This document shows, piece by piece, positions 1 through 6,425 of a stretch of DNA of 64,000 nt. Below the pieces are notes generated by a model. That model searched no databases. It worked only from the letters and a program-made list of their open reading frames with translations, and was not told where the DNA came from. The stretch's first letter is position 1, and the number at the start of each line of letters is the position of its first letter. The stretch covers positions 186,001 through 250,000 of the forward strand of contig NZ_JAPONB010000005.1 of the NCBI RefSeq assembly GCF_026676115.1. The letters run 5' to 3'. Source of the stretch: Salinimicrobium sp. TH3. GTDB taxonomy: Bacteria > Bacteroidota > Bacteroidia > Flavobacteriales > Flavobacteriaceae. Made by a program: the position numbers and the translations under genes.

Positions 1-525
1 AGTCCGCAGGTATTATATCTTTATCTAAACAAGAAAGACAATAATATTTACGACGACCGCATCCTGTTTTTTGCCGAGCCCGGTGAAATGACCATCAACA
101 CTACTCTCAAGAAATTTGAAGATGATGTGGTCGTGGAGGGTTCCGAAAATCAAAAAAAGCTATTGGAGTACCAAAAAATGGTAAACCGTTTTAATACCCG
201 AAATCTTGAACTCATCCAACAGAGTGTAAAGGCACGGCAGGAGGATAACCTGGCTTCTTTAGATTCAGCAAATGTGGAATATGACAGGCTCTTGAGAAGA
301 AGGTATCTTTTTACCGTGAATTTCGCTATCAATAATAAGGATCTTGAAATAGCCCCTTATCTGGCCATGTCTGAAGTGTTTGACGCTAATATTAAATATC
401 TTGACACCATATACTCTTCCCTTAGTCCCAAAGTAAAGGAGTCCCGGTATGGAAAGAATCTTAAAGAATTCCTGAAGGAACGCCGGGAAAATGAAAAAGT
501 GCAGGAAGAAGCTAATTCCCAATAA
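1..525 (+). CDS. DUF4369 domain-containing protein (C-terminal part)
   Basis: The reading frame is open from the first base of the window, so the gene starts upstream and only the last 174 codons are present. The visible part begins inside a beta-rich region (DRILFFAEPGEMTI, then GSENQKLL-type residues) and continues as a charged helical segment. This fits DUF4369, a domain found in Bacteroidota lipoproteins and often fused to a thioredoxin-like domain. No thioredoxin CxxC motif follows here, so this looks like the short, stand-alone form. An internal ATG at base 88 is not the true start, because the frame upstream encodes typical family sequence. A strong terminator follows 30 bases after the stop. 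The molecular function is not known. Confidence 0.75.
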   Translation, partial: SPQVLYLYLNKKDNNIYDDRILFFAEPGEMTINTTLKKFEDDVVVEGSENQKKLLEYQKMVNRFNTRNLELIQQSVKARQEDNLASLDSANVEYDRLLRRRYLFTVNFAINNKDLEIAPYLAMSEVFDANIKYLDTIYSSLSPKVKESRYGKNLKEFLKERRENEKVQEEANSQ

Positions 526-553
526 CCAGCCTGTCAAAAACTTGTAATTACCC

Positions 554-580
554 ATCCCGCCAACCGGCGGGATTTTTTTT
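554..580 (+). terminator. Intrinsic terminator after the DUF4369 gene
   Basis: An 8-base-pair perfect stem (ATCCCGCC / GGCGGGAT) with a four-base AACC loop is followed directly by eight T residues. It lies 29 bases after the stop codon of the DUF4369 gene and before mqo. Confidence 0.9.
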
Positions 581-661
581 GTCTCTGTTTTTGGAAAGGT
601 TTAATACTTCCTTAGTAAAGCTTATTTCCTGAAATCTTTATTTTGAGAAAAAGCAATAAAA

Positions 662-2167
662 ATGAACAAACCTGGAGAGATTAATCGAGAATATGATTTC
701 ATATGTGTAGGTGGAGGTGTAATGAGTGCAACTTTAGCTATAATGCTAAAGATCCTTGATCCCGATCTCAACGTTATAATTTTTGAAAAACTGGATGAGG
801 TTGCACTGGAAAGCTCGGCTGCCAAAAACAATGCAGGTACTGGTCATTCGGCTTTTTGTGAATTGAATTACACCCCGCGCACCGGGGACGGAAGTATAGA
901 TATTAGTAAAGCCATTAGAATTTTTGAAGAGTTCGAAACCTCTAAACAATTCTGGTCTTTCCTTGTACAGGCGGGAATACTTGATGAACCTGAAGCCTTT
1001 ATTAATAGCATTCCACACCACGCCTGGGTTCCCGGAGAAAAAAATGTGGAATTTTTAAGAGACAGGTTTAAAGCCATGCAGTCGCATTTCATGTTTGAGA
1101 CCATGGAATACACTGAAGATCATGAGACCATGAGATCCTGGTTTCCTCTTATCATGAAGGAAAGGTCAAAGGATGAGAAACTGGCAGCAACAAGAATGGA
1201 GCTGGGAACCGGTGTTAATTTTGGAGCCCTTACCCGTAAACTTTTTGGCGTACTTAAAGAAAAATTTAATGTTCCTGTCCTCACAGAACATCAAGTACTG
1301 GATATAGATCCCGGAAGAAAAGATCAATGGCTGGCAGAGGTTAAGAATCTTAAAACCGGGGACCGAACCTATTTTGATGCACAAAACGTCTTTATAGGTG
1401 CCGGTGGAGGCGCACTTCCTCTCCTTCAAAAAGTAGAAATTGATGCGAAGGATGGCTATGGTGGTTTTCCTATCAGCGGGCAATGGCTATTTTGTAAAAA
1501 CGAAGATTTAATAAAACAACACACCGGAAAAGTCTACAGCAAAGCAGAAGTAGGTTCGCCCCCAATGTCTGTTCCCCACCTGGACACCCGGTACATCAAT
1601 GGAAAAAAAGAGTTGATGTTTGGGCCTTTCGCAGGTTTCAGCACCAAATTTCTTAAACAGGGATCAAAAACAGATCTAGTCAAATCTCTAAACCTGAGTA
1701 ACCTTCCATCGATGTGGGGAGTTTTCTGGCACAATTTGGACCTCACAAAATACCTTATTGAGCAGGTAAGCATGGGGCATGAAGACAGGATCGAGGAACT
1801 GCGCGTCTTTTTAAAGGATGCCAAACCCGAAGACTGGGAACTGCAGGTAGCAGGACAGCGGGTGCAGATAATTAAAAGAGATGAAGAGGAAGGTGGAACT
1901 TTAGAATTCGGAACAGATGTTCTGCACAGTAAAGACGGTGCCATTACCGCATTACTTGGAGCATCCCCCGGAGCATCGGTCTCAGTTAAAATTATGCTGG
2001 AAGTGCTGGGCCTGGTCTTTCCTGAAAAGATGGAGACCGAAAAATGGCAAAAAAAGTTAACTGAAATGATACCATTTTGGAATCGGGATATAAAGGATCA
2101 TAAAGAGGAATTTCAGAAAGTACAGGCTGAAGCTTCTAAATCCCTAAAACTGGATGTGCTTCATTAG
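662..2167 (+). CDS. mqo: Malate:quinone oxidoreductase
   Basis: The enzyme oxidises malate to oxaloacetate and passes the electrons to the quinone pool; it is an FAD-dependent, membrane-associated enzyme of the TCA cycle. The 501-residue length is normal for Mqo. The N-terminal dinucleotide-binding stretch (VGGGVMSATLA, residues 16-26) is followed by EKLDEVALESSAAKNNAGTGHS, the conserved Mqo signature. Family blocks continue to the end, including GGFPISGQW near residue 268 and LLGASPGASVS near residue 430. The ATG at 662 gives a complete N terminus and I see no better start. The gene is monocistronic: a terminator precedes it and repeats plus a hairpin follow. Assignment is secure. Confidence 0.96.
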   Translation: MNKPGEINREYDFICVGGGVMSATLAIMLKILDPDLNVIIFEKLDEVALESSAAKNNAGTGHSAFCELNYTPRTGDGSIDISKAIRIFEEFETSKQFWSFLVQAGILDEPEAFINSIPHHAWVPGEKNVEFLRDRFKAMQSHFMFETMEYTEDHETMRSWFPLIMKERSKDEKLAATRMELGTGVNFGALTRKLFGVLKEKFNVPVLTEHQVLDIDPGRKDQWLAEVKNLKTGDRTYFDAQNVFIGAGGGALPLLQKVEIDAKDGYGGFPISGQWLFCKNEDLIKQHTGKVYSKAEVGSPPMSVPHLDTRYINGKKELMFGPFAGFSTKFLKQGSKTDLVKSLNLSNLPSMWGVFWHNLDLTKYLIEQVSMGHEDRIEELRVFLKDAKPEDWELQVAGQRVQIIKRDEEEGGTLEFGTDVLHSKDGAITALLGASPGASVSVKIMLEVLGLVFPEKMETEKWQKKLTEMIPFWNRDIKDHKEEFQKVQAEASKSLKLDVLH

Positions 2168-2171
2168 ATAG

Positions 2172-2192
2172 GAGATTTGAGACTTGAGACTT
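2172..2192 (+). repeat. Heptamer tandem repeat after mqo stop codon
   Basis: Three consecutive 7-base units (GAGATTT, GAGACTT, GAGACTT) start four bases after the mqo stop codon and fade into a related inverted segment (GTCTTGACTCTTAAG). It belongs to the group of heptad-period repeats seen after several genes in this window. Confidence 0.7.
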
Positions 2193-2340
2193 AAATGTCT
2201 TGACTCTTAAGTGTGAAAATTTGAATTTTAAAAAGATTTCCTTTTACAAAACATTTTTGGTCGATTGAGGGACTTCTTTGGACTAGAAGAAAAGACTACC
2301 TCCTATTAGATCAGGTCTCCCGTACCGCACTTAAATAAAT

Positions 2341-2370
2341 AAAAAAGCTTCCACAAAGGAAGCTTTTTTA
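2341..2370. terminator. Bidirectional hairpin terminator
   Basis: The stem AAAAGCTTCC / GGAAGCTTTT with an ACAAA loop is flanked by A residues on the left and T residues on the right. It can end transcription from mqo on the plus strand, although it lies about 175 bases past the stop. Confidence 0.7.
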
Positions 2371-2457
2371 TTTAGAGCCAATCGAGGGACCCCGTTCGAC
2401 AAGCGCTATAAGAGGCGTGCCCGGCACAGGCTCCTCGTCCCTCAGAATGAGGCATAA

Positions 2458-2485
2458 AAAAACCTCTCAAAATGAGAGGTTTTAA
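2458..2485 (-). terminator. Terminator of tRNA-Thr
   Basis: On the minus strand the stem AACCTCTCA / TGAGAGGTT is followed by a run of T residues (the six A residues at about 2457-2462 on the plus strand). It lies just downstream of the tRNA-Thr gene. Confidence 0.75.
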
Positions 2486-2491
2486 ATTAAG

Positions 2492-2565
2492 AGCCGATGG
2501 AGGGACTCGAACCCACGACCTGCTGATTACAAATCAGCTGCTCTAGCCAGCTGAGCTACATCGGC
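2492..2565 (-). tRNA. tRNA-Thr (TGT anticodon), copy 1
   Basis: The minus strand folds as a full cloverleaf: acceptor GCCGATG/CATCGGC, D arm, anticodon stem GCTGA/TCAGC with loop TTTGTAA, and a normal T arm (GTGGG TTCGAGT CCCTC). The anticodon TGT reads ACA-type threonine codons. No CCA is encoded. The gene is identical in sequence to the tRNA-Thr at 29665-29738. Confidence 0.95.
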
Positions 2566-2578
2566 AATTGCTTTATTA

Positions 2579-2845
2579 TTATAAAGCGTTTATTTTTTCT
2601 ACAAGGTTTTTGGCTTTTGCCTCAAACTCTTTTTCTATTCCTTTAAAATGTTGCTTTTTGTTCTCAACATTTTTCTGGTTCATCTTTCCAATCAACTCGT
2701 CAAAATATGAAATCGCCTCATCAACAACTTTTTCAGATTTGGCAGGATCTTCATCGGGATGGGTTATCTGATGCAGGTAAGCAGCCTCTATGATGTCTCC
2801 AAAGACATAATTCATATCCCTTTTTAATGTTCTTCTATTGGCCAT
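2579..2845 (-). CDS. Small conserved protein of unknown function
   Basis: An 88-residue, highly charged, helix-rich protein without signal peptide or membrane segment. It begins MANRRTLKRDMNYVFGDI and ends in a Lys/Glu-rich coiled-coil-like half (residues 45-88, EKEFEAKAKNLVEKI). The composition and a clean ATG start indicate a real gene, and similar short proteins are common in Flavobacteriaceae, but I do not recognise a named family. It ends 13 bases from tRNA-Thr and is probably cytoplasmic. Confidence 0.75.
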   Translation of the reverse strand: MANRRTLKRDMNYVFGDIIEAAYLHQITHPDEDPAKSEKVVDEAISYFDELIGKMNQKNVENKKQHFKGIEKEFEAKAKNLVEKINAL

Positions 2846-2914
2846 CTTTCGCGTAATTTTTCAGGTGCGAATTTACACTATTTCTCAATTCAAAAAACAG
2901 TTTTGTGAAAAAAA

Positions 2915-3325
2915 TTATTCTCCTTTGTAGGTAACAAAGTTTCGTGGGGTTTCATACAAGGTTACTTCCAAATCAAGATGCGGCTCAAGTTCTGCTCTTA
3001 ATTTACGCCATATCACTACAGAAATATTCTCGGCAGTAGGGTTTAGATCTTTAAATTCAGGCACTTCTACATTGAGGTTTTTATGATCAAAAGGAACTTC
3101 TATTTTATTATAGATTAACTCCTTAAGATCCTTAAGATCCATCACAAATCCTGTTTGCTCATCAATTTCTCCTGTGACTGCAACAATTAATTCATAGTTG
3201 TGGCCGTGATAATGAGGATTACTGCATTTTCCAAAAACCTGGCGGTTTTTCTCCTCATCCCAGTCTTTTCTATGCAATCTATGTGCTGCATTGAAATGTG
3301 CCCGTCGGTTTACCGTTACTTTCAT
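2915..3325 (-). CDS. 6-pyruvoyl/6-carboxy-tetrahydropterin synthase family protein (PTPS/QueD)
   Basis: A zinc enzyme of the PTPS/QueD fold that acts on 7,8-dihydroneopterin triphosphate. His15, His40 and His42 fit the zinc site, Cys34 the catalytic cysteine, and TAENI near residue 96 and the final Glu-containing strand (TLYETPRN) are conserved. The length of 136 residues is normal. The spacing CxxxxxHGH (Cys34 to His40) is that described for tetrahydrobiopterin-type PTPS, whereas classical QueD of queuosine synthesis has CxxxHGH; so the product could be 6-pyruvoyl- rather than 6-carboxy-tetrahydropterin. Its ATG overlaps the stop of the upstream idi gene by one base (TAATG), which indicates translational coupling. 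Confidence 0.88.
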   Translation of the reverse strand: MKVTVNRRAHFNAAHRLHRKDWDEEKNRQVFGKCSNPHYHGHNYELIVAVTGEIDEQTGFVMDLKDLKELIYNKIEVPFDHKNLNVEVPEFKDLNPTAENISVVIWRKLRAELEPHLDLEVTLYETPRNFVTYKGE

Positions 3326-3840
3326 TACTGGATGTGCTTGTAATATTTATCAAAAATGATCTTGAACCAGGCAGTATAGATCTCTGGATTTTCTTTCATA
3401 TCCTTTTTAAGCTCATCAAGACTTACCCATTTATAATCATTTGCCTCATCTGGGTTAAGATTGGGTTCACCATTGTAATACCCTACAAGAATATGGTCGA
3501 ATTCATGTTCGGTAAGACCATTGTCAAAGGGGGCTTTATAAATGAAAGAAATAGTGTCCTTTAATTCAGTAGAGAATCCCATTTCTTCCTGCAGGCGACG
3601 CTTACCTGCCTCAATATTGGTTTCTCCTTCCCGCTGGTGACTGCAACAGGTGTTGGTCCACAGCCCGGGGGAATGATACTTGCCCAGTGCGCGCTGCTGG
3701 ATCATGAGCTCGTTCTTATCATTAAATACAAAGACTGAAAAGGCCCTATGCAGCAATGCTTTTTCATGAGCTTCCATTTTTGCCATAAGGCCAATTTGCT
3801 CATCATTTTCATTAACCAGGATGACTTGTTCTTCTTTCAT
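3325..3840 (-). CDS. idi: Isopentenyl-diphosphate delta-isomerase, type I
   Basis: Interconverts isopentenyl and dimethylallyl diphosphate for isoprenoid (quinone, carotenoid, undecaprenyl) synthesis. It is a Nudix-fold protein of 171 residues, the usual length of bacterial type I Idi. HRAFSVFVFN (31-40), LWTNTCCSHQREGE (60-73; catalytic Cys66) and RRLQEEMGF (81-89; Glu of the metal/catalytic site) are all present, as is the C-terminal EANDYKWVSLDEL block. It is the first gene of a two-gene operon with the PTPS/QueD gene. A TACATTTG -7-like box lies about 17 bases upstream of the ATG. Confidence 0.94.
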   Translation of the reverse strand: MKEEQVILVNENDEQIGLMAKMEAHEKALLHRAFSVFVFNDKNELMIQQRALGKYHSPGLWTNTCCSHQREGETNIEAGKRRLQEEMGFSTELKDTISFIYKAPFDNGLTEHEFDHILVGYYNGEPNLNPDEANDYKWVSLDELKKDMKENPEIYTAWFKIIFDKYYKHIQ

Positions 3841-3954
3841 TGTAAAAATTGAGCTTCAAATGTACAAAATCGATCGGGAAAACCTCTTTTTAAGGCTCCA
3901 GAAAAGCCGGAAAAGGAGAGTCTCTTCTTAGTACGAAATTCACGATCAAATAAT

Positions 3955-3962
3955 TATCTTTG
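3955..3962 (+). promoter_or_regulatory. Promoter -7 box of prfC
   Basis: TATCTTTG followed by CAGCC matches the Bacteroidota -7 consensus TAnnTTTG and lies 17 bases before the prfC ATG. No clear TTG is seen 19 bases further upstream. Confidence 0.5.
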
Positions 3963-3979
3963 CAGCCTTAAATACAAGT

Positions 3980-5566
3980 ATGAAGTTTTCAGAAGAGATC
4001 AAGAGAAGAAGGACTTTTGGGATCATTTCCCACCCCGATGCCGGGAAAACTACCCTAACCGAAAAACTGCTGCTTTTTGGAGGCGCAATCCAGGAAGCCG
4101 GGGCTGTAAAATCCAACAAGATCAAAAAAGGCGCGACCAGTGACTTTATGGAGATAGAGCGCCAACGGGGAATTTCGGTTGCTACTTCTGTACTTGCTTT
4201 TGAATACAAAAAGAATAAGATCAATATTCTGGATACCCCGGGACACAAGGATTTCGCCGAAGATACTTTTCGAACCCTTACTGCTGTTGACAGTGTGATC
4301 GTAGTAATTGATGTTGCAAAAGGGGTTGAGGAACAAACCGAAAAACTTGTAGAGGTTTGTCGCATGCGCAATATTCCAATGATCGTTTTTATAAACAAAC
4401 TTGACCGGGAAGGAAAAGATGCTTTTGAACTCCTTGATGAGATCGAACAAAAACTTAACCTTACCGTTACTCCGTTAAGCTTCCCTATCGGGATGGGTTA
4501 CGATTTCAAAGGGATCTACAATATTTGGGAACAAAACGTAAATCTTTTTACAGGAGACCCAAGAAAAGATATCGAGGAGACTGTAGAGATCTCTAATCTC
4601 GAATCCAAGGAGCTGGACGATCTTATAGGGAAAAAGGCTGCCGATACTTTAAGAGAGGAGCTCGAACTGGTACACGGGGTATATCCCGATTTTGACAAGG
4701 AGGCTTATTTGGCAGGAAACCTGCAACCGGTATTTTTTGGTTCTGCCCTAAACAATTTTGGAGTAAGGGAATTGCTGGATTGTTTTATTACTATCGCACC
4801 TCCTCCCCGTCCAAAAGACAGTGACATTCGAAAAGTTAATCCTTCCGAAGATAATTTCACCGGCTTTGTTTTTAAGATTCATGCCAACATGGATCCCAAG
4901 CACAGGGACCGACTTGCCTTTATCAAGATTGTTTCGGGAAAATTTGAAAGGAACAAACCTTACCTGCACGTAAGGCACAATAAAAAGCTGAAATTCTCCA
5001 GTCCTAATGCCTTTTTTGCTGAAAGAAAGGAGATCGTGGACGTTTCCTATCCCGGAGATATTGTGGGGCTTCACGATACCGGGAATTTTAAAATTGGAGA
5101 TACGCTTACTGAAGGAGAAGAATTGCGATACAAAGGTATCCCGAGCTTCTCTCCTGAACATTTCCGTTATATCAATAATGCCGATCCAATGAAGTCCAAA
5201 CAGCTGGAAAAAGGGATCGACCAGCTTATGGATGAAGGGGTGGCCCAGTTATTTACCTTGGAATTGAACGGCCGAAAAGTGATTGGAACGGTTGGGGCAC
5301 TACAGTTTGAAGTAATACAATACCGACTGGAACACGAATACGGCGCCAAATGCACCTATGAAAACCTGAACGTCCACAAGGCATGTTGGGTGGAACCCAA
5401 GGATCCAAAAAGCGAGGAATTCAAAGATTTTAAAAGAGTAAAGTCCAAGTTTCTCGCCATTGATAAACGGGGCCAACTGGTATTTCTTGCCGATTCTGCT
5501 TTTTCACTACAAATGGCACAGCAAAAATATCCCAACGTGAAGTTCCACTTCACTTCGGAATTTTAA
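3980..5566 (+). CDS. prfC: Peptide chain release factor 3
   Basis: A GTPase that removes RF1/RF2 from the ribosome after termination. The 528-residue protein has the P-loop HPDAGKTT (18-25), the RF3-specific segment SNKIKKGATSDFMEIERQRGISV (G2 region), DTPGHKDF (G3) and NKLD (G4), followed by EF-G-like domains II and III. The C terminus PNVKFHFTSEF is typical. A -7 promoter box and a strong terminator on either side indicate a single-gene transcript. Assignment is secure. Confidence 0.96.
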   Translation: MKFSEEIKRRRTFGIISHPDAGKTTLTEKLLLFGGAIQEAGAVKSNKIKKGATSDFMEIERQRGISVATSVLAFEYKKNKINILDTPGHKDFAEDTFRTLTAVDSVIVVIDVAKGVEEQTEKLVEVCRMRNIPMIVFINKLDREGKDAFELLDEIEQKLNLTVTPLSFPIGMGYDFKGIYNIWEQNVNLFTGDPRKDIEETVEISNLESKELDDLIGKKAADTLREELELVHGVYPDFDKEAYLAGNLQPVFFGSALNNFGVRELLDCFITIAPPPRPKDSDIRKVNPSEDNFTGFVFKIHANMDPKHRDRLAFIKIVSGKFERNKPYLHVRHNKKLKFSSPNAFFAERKEIVDVSYPGDIVGLHDTGNFKIGDTLTEGEELRYKGIPSFSPEHFRYINNADPMKSKQLEKGIDQLMDEGVAQLFTLELNGRKVIGTVGALQFEVIQYRLEHEYGAKCTYENLNVHKACWVEPKDPKSEEFKDFKRVKSKFLAIDKRGQLVFLADSAFSLQMAQQKYPNVKFHFTSEF

Positions 5567-5586
5567 GAAAACCTATTCAATTAAAA

Positions 5587-5619
5587 GCCTTCCAAAAAAG
5601 TCATTTTTGGAAGGCTTTT
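5587..5619 (+). terminator. Terminator of prfC (CTTCCAAAAA-type hairpin)
   Basis: The stem GCCTTCCAAAAA / TTTTTGGAAGGC with a short loop is followed by TTTT, 20 bases after the prfC stop. The core is nearly identical to hairpins at 40088-40118 and 54188-54226. Confidence 0.85.
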
Positions 5620-5702
5620 CTAAGTTTAGAATCTCCTAAGAAATTCACCCCGCCCTGAAAGGAATCCCCTTGGCCTCTGTAGTATCCTGCCGGTAAAGAT
5701 TC

Positions 5703-6260
5703 TTAAGCCAATCCAACATCCACAGGTACGCCATGTGAAACTACATCGAAAACGGGCGAATTCTTTGCGTATGATATTAGCTCCATTCTTTGTTCCTCGG
5801 TAAGATTTCCTTTAATATCAAATTTTACCCTTATATCTTGATATCCATTTCTAACTTTATCATTTAGACCTAAAAATCCCTGCACATCCAGATCACCTTC
5901 AAGATGAGATTCAACGCTTTCTACTTCCATACCCCTGGCAGCGGCGTGTAAAACCATTGTTGTGGTCATACAACCAGCCAAAGCATGTAGGATGAATTCC
6001 ACAGGATTTGCTCCTTCGTTGCTTCCTAAAAGAATAGGTGGTTCACCGTTATCAAAAACGAATGCTTCCTGTCTTGAATTATCTTCCTGCCCGGCTCCAT
6101 AGAATGATTGGATCCTACTCCGGTTGTGTCCGCCGGTCACCCATTTATTGTCTGCCCTAAATTGAAATTTAGCTAATTCGGGTTGTTCCTTTAATAAATT
6201 CACGGTTGCTGTAATGTCTTCAGATTTGAATCCATTTACCTGTTTTTTCATTGTTTCCAT
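5703..6260 (-). CDS. OsmC family protein
   Basis: A peroxide-defence-type fold protein of 185 residues. The peroxidatic cysteine lies in ALAGCMTTT (Cys97). At the second conserved position, where classical OsmC/Ohr proteins have Cys-Pro-Val, this protein has Ser168 (NSPVFDVV), so it lacks the resolving cysteine and may not act as a classical thiol peroxidase. A second ATG three codons downstream is also possible as start. The gene is divergent from a sigma-54 activator and has a -24/-12-like sequence upstream, which suggests that the activator controls it. Confidence 0.85.
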   Translation of the reverse strand: METMKKQVNGFKSEDITATVNLLKEQPELAKFQFRADNKWVTGGHNRSRIQSFYGAGQEDNSRQEAFVFDNGEPPILLGSNEGANPVEFILHALAGCMTTTMVLHAAARGMEVESVESHLEGDLDVQGFLGLNDKVRNGYQDIRVKFDIKGNLTEEQRMELISYAKNSPVFDVVSHGVPVDVGLA

Positions 6261-6295
6261 TTTACTTTTGTTTTAGTTAATGTACCTACCATAAG

Positions 6296-6310
6296 TCACA
6301 ACCTGTACCA
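6296..6310 (-). promoter_or_regulatory. Candidate sigma-54 (-24/-12) promoter for the OsmC gene
   Basis: On the minus strand TGGTAC, nine-position spacing and TGA (TGGTACAGGTTGTGA) match TGGCAC..TTGC at the critical GG and G positions, though the -12 half deviates from TTGC. It lies about 36 bases before the OsmC start codon and next to a divergent sigma-54 activator gene, which makes the match more credible. Confidence 0.35.
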
Positions 6311-6425
6311 AACAACCCAAATGTTTATTTTACAGGTGTTTACAATATTTTTAACATCCTTACATCACCCGAATCTTCGTAAATTTGTGAAAGTTCGTTA
6401 GCGAATTTCCGTAAAATTCATAGCG

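Larger units (their letters stand above)
2168..2490. other. 323-base gene-free stretch with repeats and hairpins
   Basis: Between mqo and tRNA-Thr I see no coding sequence. It holds, in order: heptamer repeats at 2172-2192, a fragment at about 2262-2277 resembling the 3' end of the neighbouring tRNA gene, a hairpin terminator at 2341-2370, a second tRNA-end-like fragment at about 2375-2393, a fragment ending in CTCGTCCCTCAGAATGAGG at about 2430-2453, and the terminator of the tRNA gene. Confidence 0.6.

Noticed and set aside
88-525. ATG at 88 as the start of the first gene
   Set aside because: The frame is open to base 1 and upstream codons encode typical DUF4369 sequence, so the gene is cut by the window edge.
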